NCBI GenBank assembly: GCA_013396635.1
Contig: WBMW01000466.1
Span: 318,765-382,764, forward strand
Direction: 5' to 3'
Origin: Penelope pileata
Lineage: Eukaryota > Chordata > Aves > Galliformes > Cracidae
Length of the DNA stretch: 64,000 bases
The notes under the pieces are model-generated. The model was not told the DNA's origin. It was given only the letters and a program-made list of their open reading frames with translations, and ran no database searches. The position numbers and the translations under genes were made by a program. Each line of letters begins with the position of its first letter. Within the stretch, counting starts at the first letter, position 1. Shown here one piece after another: positions 49,501 through 62,054 of this stretch.

Positions 49501-52500
49501 TAAATTTTAAAATGCACAATGTTTTTTACACACTGTGATGACATTAGGAGAATGAGTCAGTAACTATGAGAGATAACAATTTTAGTTTTAATTATTTGAA
49601 GTATTTTTAGTTTAAATTCAAACTACTTTTATTGTGCTTCCACCTCTGAATTCATGACGTATTCGTGGCCAGTTGTAAGTAACTTTTTGATTTGTCCAGG
49701 ATCAGAAGTAATCACCAATGGGTCACTGCATTATATACTTTAAAGCTCTTCAATGAAAATAGCACATTCTAATTATGTTCAAATTACAGTCAGAATGGTT
49801 TTTTAGTGATAGAACAGCGTAAGTGAACTTTGCAAAGGCTTTCAGACGATTTCAGAACATTTATCTTATGAGTGGGTAACTTTTTAAGACAAACAGACAA
49901 AAAAAAAATGTTGCTTTTAAACTAACAGTTATGTCTTAATATTCTAAACATGATCCTCAACAATTAACCCATAAGAAAGGGAACCGGTCAATAATCAGGT
50001 ATGTGAGAATGAAACCATGATGTCATCATCCTTTCTCTTTGCAACTACATTCCAATGCATGAACTGCAGTCATAAATACTAGGTTATATTAGTGAAGATG
50101 CATATAATACTGTTAACAATATTTCAAATGAAGTTACTTTGTGCCAAATGTGGTAATATTTTTCACCTGGTAATAATAGTGAAATAGGGGAATTTACATA
50201 GTCTCAAAAATTTTATAGAAAGACTCTTTTGAAACTACCTGAGGCAGTACTAGGCAAGATGCCAAAAGTCTTAGGACTGTAGCTCAGTTGTACAGTCATA
50301 GGAGCCAGTACAGTCTTGTGTGCAGTGTCACACCACGTGTTATTGTTTCCCACGCTTTAGAGTGATCAATACCGTTTTCACAATATGAGAAGAAAGAAAC
50401 TATCTGGGAGCTGTAAATGTGCCTTTTTTTTTTCTTTTCCTAAATTAAAGCCTTTGTGTAGGTCTTATCTTTGGAACCAGAGCCCACTAGCTCACCAAAG
50501 TGATCTGCTATGCTAGACTAGGCACTTGAGAATAGCTCCCTCTGGCTGATGGACATTGACGGAAGAAATCTTTGATATCCTTCCAACACTGTAAGGGGCT
50601 TAGTGGTCTGCAGACTTGAGCTATTTGTCTCCAGCAGGTGGAGTGCGCCTTGTGCCTGGTTTCACTGCAAGACAGAAAGGATGCACTTTCAAGGCGTAGC
50701 AGAGTTCTTAACCACATTATCTCTTCCTTTCCCCCATCTGTATTTTTCAAAATGAAACAATCTTCTGTTTCTAATTGAGAGTCTAGTTTTGTGTGAAAAT
50801 GACAAGTGAATGTTGGCTTACAAACACTAAGTGTGTTAATGTAAATGCCATATGTTACTATGTTTTGGAATGCATGTGATCTTTCACATCTTCATGTTAG
50901 CTGCTTTTTATTAATACCTATATAGTGTTGGCTGGCTAAGAGTGAAGAGAGAATTCTGTCTGAAATGAGAAAATTTTGTGAAAGGCTGATAGGGGGGAAA
51001 AAAAAAAAACTGCCATTCTGTCACAACCATAGGATTTGTGGTTTATGACTTTCATTTCAGGTTTATGACTTTCATTCCAAGTAGGTGCACTGAAGTACTT
51101 TGTATCAAAGCGCTTCTATTGCCATTCTTTCCATTGTATGGTTCATTTTTTTGAGAATGTCATTAAGAGGATACATCATGACAAAATCAGCAGAAATCTT
51201 TAAGGTTTTCTTCTTTTAACCAGTCTCCAAAGTATGTACCTGATTAACAGTTTATGGGAAAACTGAATGTAGGAGGATCCCAAATATTCAAAAATACACT
51301 TGCTTTTCAATGCACTTAGTTTCCTGAAGAAAAGAAGTAATTTTGAAGTCATTTGTTAAAGAACTTGAGGCATTAGCCCAGTAATAAACTATAAAGCCAT
51401 TCAGAATAAATAACTAACGCTATTGATGTCATCTTTATGTAGGCTAAATAAAGATTTCTTAATTTACCTTGGTATCATCTTGTTTGCTTTTAAGTAAAGT
51501 AAAAATAAATCCTTTGTAGCATAAAGCTCACTTTATTCAGATTTTTTGAACTGTTCCTTAGTTAGTCTGGATTAGTTTTAGTGAGAGTTACTGATTTGTA
51601 ATTATATGAATACGTATCTTGATATATTGGTGTTGCCTGCTTTTACCCTGAAATATATTTACAATGCGTATGTTCTCAAATAGTATTTTAAAAATAAAAT
51701 TGTGGGGTTTTTGTAAACTTTCAGATCAGACACCGACACCAACTCGATTCTTGAAGAACTGTGAAGAAGTGGGCTTATTCAATGAATTAGCAAGTCCTTT
51801 TGAAAATGAGTTTAAAAAGGCTTCTGAAGATGACATCAAGAAAGTATGTTTCAATACTTCTTCAGCCCTCCTGCTGTTTTGTTATCAGAAGTTCAACTGA
51901 AAAAAGCAAACTTAAATTTATGTATTGTCTTTTAAACTATACCAGTGATCGTTGGCCAGCTGCTTACATGTGCTCTATGGAGAGAACACTAATTTAAGAC
52001 TACTTTTCTGAAGATTAGTTTATCTCAAATTACATAGGTAGAATGAACAATGGTACACACTGACTTTGTCTTAATTCATTAAGTATCTAATCTATATTTG
52101 TTGAAGTTAATCATTAGCTTGATTGAAATTTTATTAGGCCCCAAACAATTTTTTAAAAGTCTGAAAAGTAATGAGTTTTGGCAGAAAGAAAAACATTGTC
52201 AAAGAAAAAAAACGGAAAAAATAGTATTATATTTATAATTTTGAATGTTTTTAGTTTTAAAATAGCAATGTTAGTATCAGTAGTAATGATAATGAGATTT
52301 AAAAAATCTCTAAATTTAGAGATGTCAGTAATTCATTATAATTATGTTCACTTTTGAGTTAAATAATCATTTTTCACCTAGAAACTACTGATCGCAACTT
52401 AAACATCTACATTGCTCTTTTTACTGTAGATTAAAGTCTTTTGCACAGTATCTGTTTTGCAATTTCATGATTTTGTGAGGAACTTCCCATATGTACTTTT

Positions 52501-55500
52501 TTCTATTTTTTTCGTACTTCCTAGTCATAACTAGTTTAGGGCTCAAACATTTAAAACACTTATGCAAATGAAAATTTTTATTCAGTGTCCCCGTTGAGTA
52601 ATTTTACCTTTGATTGATTCCGTGGTTTAACTTCCACAGGCGGTAATACTAAAAAATAAAGTATTTTTTATACTTATATGTTCAGATTTTGCAGAATCAG
52701 TATCTGGTTATTCTCTGTTTCAGTAAAGGTTTTAGTAGGCAATTCTGAATAGAATGTATTTTTATCCATTCCTGATTAAAAACTCATCTTTGCTTTGTTC
52801 TCACAACTGTGCTAAATCATGATTTTTTATTTTTTAATTGGTGCATAGTAACTTTTCTTAAAATCATATGTATGATAATACCAGTTCTAGTATCAATGCT
52901 GTATTTTTAGTGTAATTCACCACTTTCTTGGAGGAGGCTATAGTTATCGCAAAATTTTTAAAACATTTCAACAGCTATTAAAATTGAGATTAATTTTCCA
53001 AGCTGGTGAGAGGCACAGTTGTGCCATATATCTCTGGTTGATTCACATAAACAAAGAATGGCAAGGGGTAGAAAAAATTACCATAATAGCACGCTTCCTA
53101 AGATTTTTTGATAGTTTAGCTTTTTCCGTAGTCTTTCATATTCAGCTATAGTATGAAAAAAGGTTCCACCTTCATCATTCTTCCTTTCTCTTCAATAATT
53201 TATTCAGTAGGAAAACTAGAAATCAAATAGAAAAAAGCATCTGGAAGAATACAAATGGAAGATGAGCTTTGGGGGAATGTTCTTCCAAAGGTATTTGGAC
53301 AGCAAATTAGAGAGCAGTACAGGCTTTCAAATCGATACGTTGCTTTAAGTATTTTTATAACTTAATTTCTTTGTGGCATTTCAGATGTCCTGGTGGACTT
53401 TAGCTGTGTAGCAATTTAAAACTTGCTTTTTCAGTAATTATTTCATGCACTAAGTTTGAAATGACAAGTCCACAGTAGTTTTTCTACTTGAAAAATATTT
53501 TAAGACGTTATACTTTGTGTCATGTGATATAATTTATAGAAGAATAATGTCTTGAGGAAGGACAGTGCTACACTTAAAGATACACTTTACTATAATTTTG
53601 CTTTTAATCTTGGGAAAGGAAAACTTGAGTAGAATTTTTAGTTTTCAAAAAGAAAATATTTAATCTGGCAATGGGAACTGAAATGAAAATTGGTATTCAT
53701 ACAGATGCTGGAAAAAATAGACTTGACTGCAAATGCATCTGCATCATCATCTTCCAAACATCAGCGCCTCTGTTATTATAAGGCTGATATTTCTCCTTAG
53801 TTACTTGTATTTTCTTACATATTTTAATTTTTTAGTGATTTTTTTTTACACTATTACTCTTAGATGCCTCTAGATTTGTCTCCTCTTGCAACACCAATTA
53901 TAAGAAATAAAATTGAAGAACCTTCTGTTGTAGAGACAACTCATCAAGATAGTCCTTTACCTCATCCAGAATCTACTACCAGTGATGAAAAGGTCAGAAT
54001 CCTTTTTTTTCTTTCTGGAGCTCATTATCCAAATCTTCTTATGGACTGTAGGTTTCTTGTACGTCAATAACCATGCTATTTAACTGGTTGAAAGTAAAAG
54101 ACTTTTCATTAACCATATTACCTGGATGCATACTTAATTTGTTCAGTTTTTTAGTTAACTTTGCTCAGTACAGTTCTTTATTTGCCTCACACTGATCATC
54201 CAATAAAACTAGAAAGGAAATAAAAATGTTTGTATTTATCCTATGTTTTTTCATAAATGGTTTTCTGCAACAGCAGGGGATGTTCTACAAAAAGGTACGG
54301 GGGGTGAATGAGCTGTCTTTCAAAATTAAGCACAAAAATTTTGTATCAAAACTGATACCCTTTAGGCTACATCAGTATGTTTGAAAGTGGTGATCTTGAG
54401 CAGTTGTTTGTTTAGTGTTTACCTGAAGGCTGGGTTCATGAAGTATTGTCTGTCCCAAGAGAACGCTGCAATCAAATCAGTTTCAGAACTACTGCTCTGG
54501 TAGTAGTAGAAAGAAATGGTTTAATTATAAGATTGATATGTGACTTGGAGCGTTTTCATCATACAGCATTCTCTTGGAGAGTGCAAAACTGAGGAAGAAC
54601 AACGGAATGAATTAATTATTTCCATTCGTGCTTCAATAAATAAAAATGTAAGAAGCAGAGCCCAGCAAGCAATATGGTTGCTCTGGTCAGTTTTTCTATG
54701 TGCATCATTAGTGGACGATCTGCATTTGAGAGACTTAGATACCTTAGTTCCAAAAATCAGCAGTCTTTTTGGGACCACAGGATAATTAATATTGGAAGGG
54801 ACCACAGGAAGTTTCTAGTCCAACTTCCTACTCAAAGCAGGGATTAGCTCTGAGGTCACACTAAGAAATCTTGGGGCTTTATGCTGTCTAAACTTGAAAC
54901 ATCCAAGGAGGGAGAATGCACAATGTCTCTGCGTAACGTGTTCCAATGCTAGACTGTCTTTGTGAAGGAAATGTTTTTCTTTGTATCCAGTCTACTCTTT
55001 CAACTTGCACCCTTTCTCTTGTCCTCCCAAGGAGCACCAGTGTGAGAGAGAAAAGTGTGTGACAGAAAGTCAAGGGAGTTTCAGTTTAGATTTGTCTTCA
55101 GAAAGCTGTGCTGAGTTTTATAAGTTTGCAAAGATGAGTAAACATGGCTTATCAAAGCAATCATGTAGTCAAAAATAGTAAAACTGGTTTAAAGGAATAC
55201 ATGTAACGAGCTGCTTTGGTCAAGTAGTCATAGTTCAAATCATAAATCTTCTCTGTTTTGTAGTTTGGAGAGGTTAGTTTGTTTTTCTTTGCAAATAATT
55301 ATTCTAAGTACTCAAGTTTTGGCAGGAGAAAATATTAATGTCTTATTTTACAGTAGTGGTTCAGTATCTCATTAGCGTCATTACAAGTGCAAATTGTATC
55401 TAAATGCTTGGCAGTGCTTATAAACGTATTCATTATGTAATTTTAGTGTTGTCACTGTAACAGTGCTGAAGTGAAAAGCTGCTGCTGCTTAATGTTGCTC

Positions 55501-58500
55501 TGATGTCTGATTGTAGAGACAAGCTGAGCAAGGATGAGGGTGCTGCTTGGAGTGTGCTGCTGCTGAATGTGGCCTGCAGAAGTTGAGAAATGTGAGCAGA
55601 GTGTTGCTGTTTTCTTAGTTAGAATTTTATATTCTCCTATAGGTGTATTGAAGGAGGGAAGGTTTGCTTTTTTTTTTTTCTCAGGGCACAGCTGGTTTTA
55701 AAATTATATATGCTACTGTAGCCATTTCCTTGGCTGAATATGTTTTAGTAGCCTTAAATGATTACAGCCTGTTACTATATGCGTAAGAAGGTTCTCATTT
55801 TCTTTGTGGTTGACAAAGGAATTTCTTAGAGACTCTTTAAAATTCTTCTTAATTCTATTTTTAGTATTCTGAGAGTTCTCTTAGTTCCGTGAGACTTCAG
55901 TAGCAGTAGTTACTCTACTTAGAATAGACCAAGATGCCATTAGAAGTGTATAAATAAAGCCTTTTAGCTGCAAAATAGTAAGCAAATAAAACCTAATTTG
56001 TTCTTTGAGAGTTTCCAAGTGCATTATAGTTTCTTATTAAGGATATTTTAAAAGGGGACCCTCAACAGCGTTTCTCTAGTTGTTGCCAGGTAGCTAGTTT
56101 CCGAAGCTAATTATTTCAAAACCAATTGTTTTCTTACAGTAGTAATCAATTACAGTAATAGTTCTGGCCGTCTACGTTTCTGTATAAAGAATTCTCTGTA
56201 TTCATTGATTGCATTAGGAAGTTATTGCATGATGTTTGCTTTTAGATGCAAAATACGTGCAAATATACATCTCTGAAAACAAATCTAAAAATATAATTGT
56301 CTTCTGTAGAGTATTTTCTGAACATCAGTGGTTTTTAGTTTCAAGAGTAAAAGGATTGGAGAGGTCCTTTCAATAAATCTTTACTATCTTTCAGTAGGCT
56401 TTAACTTCTTTCTGTTAAAGGTGGGTAAAGGTAAGATCTCTTAAGGTCATGCTTCTGCCAATTTATTATTACTTTTTTTAATCCTTGTTCTTTAGCAGAT
56501 TATATTTACAAACTGTCCTATTTCAGACAAAATTTACACTTCATAAGAACAATTCTTTGGCCATTTGGTATCTTTATTGGACTGGCCTATCTGTGGGTTT
56601 TTATATGTTAATAAAATGACGGTTTCCTGTAGATCCAATACTTTTTAGATCTCCAGCTTATGTTATTGCAACATTGCATAAGTAATTAGTGTATGCATAG
56701 TTTTCCAGCATGTTGTATAAGCAACTCAGTGTGAGAAGTAAAGAGGAAGTTCAAAATGCTTTGTTTTCAACTCAATAAACACTAATCAATAAATGTATTG
56801 TTCCTTTGATTTTGATGATCATTTCTGTTCTTCTAAACAAAGCAACTGTCTTAGTTTCTAACAGAAGTTATGCTTCTCATAGCAACATATTTAATAAATG
56901 CTATGTTTAATAAAACAGAAATAAGGGTGTGCACGTGAGGTTCCTGTTTTCAGAATCTTATAGGATGAAGTTACGTTACCACGTTAATCTTCTGACAGTT
57001 GCTGAAAATTGATTACTGTGGAGCACTTTGTGTAAAAGTTGCAAATTAGCTGTCTCCAAGTAGGGGATCAAGCTAGGGAGAGACTCGGTTTGCAATCAGT
57101 ATTTACTAGAACACTCACCAGTTAAGCTGTTATTAATAGCTGATATTTACACAGTGCTGTAACTTACTCAAATTTTACCTGTTTGAAGCAAAAGTTGGGA
57201 GGCTGATCCCATCTGCCTGCTCAGAAGCAGAATGTTGTATTGAGATGCCAGTTAGTACATGGGTAGTTTGGAAAGATGGTAGATGGGTGTTTGGAAAGTC
57301 CTTAAGGGGATCCATTCTTTCATCTAGTCTGTATGTAACCCTGTAGTCTTTGCTTGTACACAGCAACGACCACGTTCTTAAACGTTATCTGAACGATACA
57401 GCATGTTGATGCTGGTGTCTGGTCACACACTGGTGACCCTGTACAGATTCAGGTGCTGTTCTGAGTTTATTCATTGTTGCAAAGGTTTTTCTCTTGAGTT
57501 CATCAATTCTTGGGAGACTTTCACATGCTGCCTCTCAGCACGTGCTTCTCTCCTTGGACTGTTGTATTCTAGTACGTATTGCCCCATCTGCTCGCATAGA
57601 CACTTAAAAAGCTGCTCCCATAGGCCCATACAGAAGGGTCTGCTATGGCATTGCTGTTATTCAGAATGTATGAATGTCTGGTTAGTTTACTTTTTTCTCT
57701 TAAAGCTTTTATAGACACGGCTCTGCAGTTACCTAACTAGCTTTTTTCCTCCTTTTTATAGAAAGTAGCATTATTCTGTCATGGATATTCATTCTGTGGT
57801 GTTCATTTATGTGCATTTGTATTTATGTGTACATACATATGCAGTTGCTGTATATGAAGATATTTCAGGTGAAAGAAAAAGAGCTCTTAAAACTGTTAGT
57901 TCTGCTAAGGGCAAACCTAGGTGTTCTGATCCTTACAATAGGAATGGACTTCCTGGTGGCTGTGCTGGACTCCCTGGTTGCAGTAACAAGATAGGCAGTA
58001 ATAGTGGCAAGCAGCAGGCAGGAGAGTGAAGCTGAAGCTAGTGAAGAGTGGCCCAATACTAATTTCTCAGTTAACCATTGCTAGATTCAGACCAAATGTT
58101 CTCCCATTCTGCCTTCATCTAATTTCGCCCAGTCTGCTTTATGCTGTGGCTCTTCTCACAGGGTAAGATCTGCATAGCTGTTACACCAAATTCCTTATTT
58201 GCAAAGGGGTTAATCCTGTCCTAAGAATATGCCGCTATTTCTTTTCTGTTTCTGTAATTCTGTACTGTGCTCTTGTCTTCTGTTGACTGAACACTCATTC
58301 ATCTAGGTACTGTGTTCAAATGTTACAGCATGTATAATTTTACTAGATCGATGTTTTAAAAAAAAAAAAAAGAACGAACGAATTCTTGGCTTCCTCGATG
58401 TAGTTCTCTTGTTCTCCCAAAACACACTCACTGTGAATAGAATCTTTTAGGTCCTCTAGGGGAGAAAGATGAATGAACTAGTGAACCCTAATGTCAAATC

Positions 58501-60503
58501 TAGCCTCTGAGCTTTGGAGGGGAGGAAATTTCATCAGCTAAAGTCCATTCTTTTTTAAAGCCTGCAGTTTGTCAGCCCATATACAGTTCTATAAAGTGCT
58601 CAGAGGGGCATGCTCATTTTCCAATGGATGTGTAAAAAGAAAAACAAGACAGCTAAGACCCTAGTACTTCAAGCTTTGTTAATAAATATTAAAAACTTGA
58701 GTTTAATTCAGAACAGATGTTAATCAATGTGTGACGCAGGTATGAGGTGTTCTATTTGAAATGCTGTTTAACAGCAGAGCAACTAAAATATGCTTGTCTC
58801 AAGGGTGTAGCTTTGTGCCCTTGATTGTAGTACTTAGTGTCAAAATACTAAATAATTTGGAAAAATCCCGTGTAAAGGTAAATCTGAAGTCTGACCATAT
58901 GAAAGATTTCCTGAAAAGGAAAGCATTGGTTTCAGTAAGGCATTTCTGGGTTTTCAGAAACAGCAAATAACATTCTTATTCATATTATAAATTACTTGAT
59001 TATTAAACTAAGAATTGTAGTGAGTTCTTTCTGCTGTCTACTTGCAGCTAAGGAAATTGAGTTTCTGTGCTCAAATCATTTTCTCTGTGTTGGGATACCC
59101 AAATATTTTGCAAAGCTTTCAATGTAACTTTCCAAGAAATTGTTTCTGAGTAACACTCCAAGTATACATATGGATAAAGCCTTGTAATTTTTTTTTCCTC
59201 TTTACTAAAAAATAAACCTATTTTGTTTTTGTTTAAATGTGCAACAGTTGACTGAAATTGAAACGTACATAAGGACACTGTGAAATGTTTTCTTTATTCA
59301 ATTCTATTCTGATAGTGCAGAGAGCACCACGGGTTTCTTGGCATAAAAATATCTTACTGATAATTCAGTTTTGATCAGATATTAATAGTAACCTTATCAT
59401 AAATTGAGGCAAGATTGGTCCTAAAGCTAAAATAATACTAGAAGAATTTCATTTTAGTGGTTTAAATGATTCATCCAAAGGTGTTTTTTTTTAATTGTAC
59501 AACTGATTCTACTTGCTGGTTCTGTTATAGAACTTTTGATTTGTTCTGCTAAATTATTTTCCTTTCACAGTCTGAATTAACGATGTCTAATTGTCTTTTA
59601 CAAACTGATTGATCTTTGTTTTTTCCTCAGGAAGCGTCACTGCAGCAGACCGCACAGCCCACGTCAACAATAGTTCGTCCAGCATCGCTACAGGTTCCTA
59701 ATGTACTACTTACAAGTTCTGACTCAAGTGTTATTATTCAGCAGGCAATACCATCACCAACATCTAGTACTGTTATTACCCAGGCTCCATCCTCCAACAG
59801 ACCGATAGTGTAAGTTACATAAATCATAGTGTAATGCTTTCTCACAGATTCTGAAAAGATTGTCTCGTTTACTGTCAGTTGCTGGTTCCTGTTTCTATGG
59901 TAAATTGGCAACTTTGAGATGCTGAAGTATAAAGTGATGCTTCACTACATATAATATATACAACTTTCACTACATGTGAAATATAATTCCATGTTTTCCA
60001 CATCACTAAGTTCATATTTTTAATCTCTAAATAAACACTGCATTACAACTGTTATATATATGTGTGCTTTTACAATGTATAAGCTTGTTCTCTTCTCTGG
60101 GTAGGTTTTGTTTTATATACATCATTCCTTTTGCAGTCCAGTTCCAGGTCCGTTTCCACTGCTGTTACATCTTCCTAATGGACAAACCATGCCTGTTGCA
60201 ATCCCTGCATCTATCACAAATTCTAATGTGCATGTCCCTGCTGCAGTTCCAGTAAGTAAGCATGATGCTGTGTTAGTTTGAAAGGTTAGCCGGTTTGCCT
60301 AAGTGCAGCATAGAACTTTAAACAGCTGGTTTGGTTTCAGAGGGTAGTGATGTCATATACTCTGTATTATTATAACATACTCAGGCTTTCTTCATTTTTA
60401 TACTTTATCTGGTCAGCTTGTTAGACCTGTCACCATGGTGCCTAGTATCCCAGGAATTCCAGGGCCTTCCTCCCCACAGCCAGTGCAGTCTGAGGCTAAA
60501 TTG
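46545..60503 (+). CDS. ATF2: Activating transcription factor 2, N-terminal 258 codons (3' part beyond window)
   Basis: Seven coding exons join in frame: 46545-46592, 49026-49122, 51725-51843, 53864-53992, 59631-59809, 60137-60251 and 60417-60503 (774 bases). ATF2 is a nuclear bZIP factor that binds CRE sites as a homodimer or with JUN and is activated by JNK and p38. Visible features are the N-terminal C2H2 finger (Cys9, Cys14, His27, His31) and the activation segment with the stress-kinase sites Thr51 and Thr53 in QTPTPT (Thr69 and Thr71 of human numbering, offset by 18). A Ser/Thr/Pro/Gln-rich region and a hydrophobic PGPFPLLLHLPNG stretch follow. The start MSDDKPFL was chosen because the longer mammalian N terminus is frame-broken here. 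The basic region and leucine zipper lie past the right edge. Confidence 0.96.
46593..49025 (+). other. ATF2: ATF2 intron 4
   Basis: 2.4 kb of unique AT-rich sequence. No repeat or exon recognised. Confidence 0.6.
49026..49122 (+). CDS. ATF2: ATF2 exon 5: second half of the zinc finger
   Basis: Acceptor tctgccacag, donor gctg|gttagt. It starts RFTNEDHLAVHKHKH with the zinc-binding histidines and ends NDSVIVA plus the first base of the next codon. Confidence 0.95.
50632..50646 (+). promoter_or_regulatory. Weak CTCF-like motif
   Basis: TCCAGCAGGTGGAGT matches the CTCF core with one mismatch at an important C. It is in forward orientation, opposite to the 14.8 and 20.9 kb sites. Confidence 0.25.
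51040..51079. repeat. 20-bp tandem duplication
   Basis: GGTTTATGACTTTCATTTCA is followed directly by a copy with one change near its end. Two units inside ATF2 intron 5. Confidence 0.9.
51725..51843 (+). CDS. ATF2: ATF2 exon 6: JNK/p38 phosphorylation segment
   Basis: Acceptor aactttcag, donor aagaaa|gtatgt. It begins by completing Asp, then QTPTPTRFLKN with the two stress-kinase threonines, and continues through NELASPFENEF to DDIKK. Confidence 0.95.
51844..53863 (+). other. ATF2: ATF2 intron 6
   Basis: 2 kb of unique AT-rich sequence. Nothing recognised in it. Confidence 0.6.
53864..53992 (+). CDS. ATF2: ATF2 exon 7: Pro/Ser-rich segment
   Basis: Acceptor actcttag, donor gaaaag|gtcaga. 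43 codons from MPLDLSPLATPI to STTSDEK, phase 0 on both ends, so skipping this exon would keep the frame. Confidence 0.95.
53993..59630 (+). other. ATF2: ATF2 intron 7 (5.6 kb)
   Basis: It contains a CR1 relic at 54.8-55.06 kb and a poly(A) run at 58358-58371. The rest appears unique. Several short open stretches lack domains or splice context. Confidence 0.6.
54785..55060 (-). mobile_element. Diverged CR1 LINE 3' fragment
   Basis: Plus-strand blocks 'aatattggaagggaccacag', 'tagtccaacttcctactcaa', 'gtgttccaatgctagactgt' and 'ttgtcctcccaaggagcacc' follow the reverse-complemented CR1 3' consensus in order. It is 5'-truncated and old. Confidence 0.75.
59631..59809 (+). CDS. ATF2: ATF2 exon 8: Ser/Thr/Gln-rich activation region
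   Basis: Acceptor ttttcctcag, donor atagt|gtaagt. It runs from EASLQQTAQPT to SSNRPI plus two bases of the next codon. Confidence 0.94.
59810..60136 (+). other. ATF2: ATF2 intron 8
   Basis: Short AT-rich intron with nothing else recognised. Confidence 0.65.
60137..60251 (+). CDS. ATF2: ATF2 exon 9: hydrophobic Pro/Leu segment
   Basis: Acceptor ccttttgcag, donor gttcca|gtaagt. It completes Val and encodes PVPGPFPLLLHLPNG through HVPAAVP. Confidence 0.94.
60417..60503 (+). CDS. ATF2: ATF2 exon 10: Pro-rich segment
   Basis: Acceptor tctggtcag, donor aaattg|gtaagt. 29 codons from LVRPVTMVP to QSEAKL. The next expected exon, which in mammals starts RLKAALTQQ, is not found before 64000. Confidence 0.94.
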
Positions 60504-61574
60504 GTAAGTGAAAAACTCCATTATTCCTCAAGAAGACTAACTTAAGAAATTAATGAAATTTTATTGCTTTTTATAATGGCTTTAGTTTTCCTTTGTTAGT
60601 CTGAAGTCTGCAACTACAAATTTAATAAAGAAAAAGAAAAATAGCTTTTTTGTTTTATAGTTATTTCGGGTTCCCATGTATGTTAGTTCTGTTGCTGATG
60701 GTCATTTTGGTCTTATTTTGCGTCATTCTTTTAAATGAACTAGGTTTTCAAATGAACTCCTTCTTGCTTATTGTATTGGAGGGTGGAAAATGTTGGTAGT
60801 TAAAAGAAAGACAAGTTTAGTAGCTCGTCAGTGGTGAACATCATCTTCAGAGAAGCAGAATATAGTTCTTCCTAAAAGATGTATCTTTGTTTTAAAAAAA
60901 AAAAAAAAAAAAGGCAGAAAAAGAAAGGAAGTATCGTGTTAACCATGTTTTCAGAATCTCAAATGCAGTCCATTTGGCAAGTTTTTTGTAACGTGCATTA
61001 CTGACATACTTTAAAAATTGTATCGTGTGGAGATTCTTTCTGTTATGCGCGGTTTTCTGAGGGAAGTGGGGATTATTTGGGAAAATCATGAGTCAAACAG
61101 GCAGAGGTTTAAAAAAAAATTAGTGATCAAGTTATAGTAGTAGTTTGAATTAACTTAAAAAACATCTGTTGCTTTGCTGCTTTTGCTGTCTTTTTCGTGT
61201 TGTTCCAACTGTTCTAAAGCAATAAAAAACTACATTATTAAAACATAATTAACTCATTTACCTATCAACAAAATTGCAATGTAAGCTGCATTTGTCTTCT
61301 GAAGTAGAGGTCCTCTTCTGATGAACCAAAAATGAATCAGGAACATCTGCTAGGTGCTTTTTTAATATATTTTTTTGTGCATCAATATTGTTAAGTGGGA
61401 GTATGATCTTAACATTCTTTGTCTTATTTCTCTTTACCATTTCTTTTCTTATCCATTTTCTCTCCCCAGACGTTTCCTAATTCCGTTAGGTTGTTCTTTC
61501 AGTTTCATTAAAATAACGTAGAGAGAGACAGAAAGGATAAAGGTCTCTTTCTGTGCATCGTTATCCCTGTAGGA

Positions 61575-62054
61575 ATGGAATCACAGAATAGCTTGGGTTG
61601 GAAGGGGTCATAAAGATCGTCTAGTTCCAGCTCCCTGCCATAGGCAGAGTTGCCACCCACCAGGTCAAGCTGCCCTGGGCTCCATCCAACCTGGCCTTGA
61701 ACGCCTCCAGGGAAGGGTCATCCACAGCTTCTCTGGGTAGCCTCTTCCAGTGTCTCAGCACTCTCTGTGTAAAGAATATCCTCCTAATATCTAATCTAAG
61801 TCTCCTCTCTTTTAGTTTAAAATCATACCCCTTGTCCTGTCACTATCAGACCATGTGAAAAGACTATTTCCCTCCTTTTTATAAGCTCCCTTTAAAAATG
61901 CTTAAATACTTTTCTCCAAGCTGAACAAGCCCAGGTCCCTCAGCTTTTCTTTGTGGGAAAGTTGCTCCAGCTCTCTGATCATCCTTGTCATCCTCCTCTG
62001 GACCCACTCTAACAGCTCCACACCTTTCTTGTGCTGGGGCCCTCAGGTCTGGAA
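61575..62054 (-). mobile_element. CR1 LINE 3' fragment (480 bases)
   Basis: The plus strand begins tggaatcacagaatagcttg, the reverse complement of the CR1 terminus. It continues through 'ccatccaacctggccttgaa', 'ccagtgtctcagcactctct', 'ctgaacaagcccaggtccct' and 'gtcatcctcctctggaccca'. It is more diverged than the 43.2 kb copy and in the same (minus) orientation. Confidence 0.93.

Larger units (their letters stand above)
49123..51724 (+). other. ATF2: ATF2 intron 5
   Basis: 2.6 kb, mostly unique. It contains a CTCF-like motif at 50632 and a 20-bp tandem duplication at 51040-51079. Confidence 0.6.
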
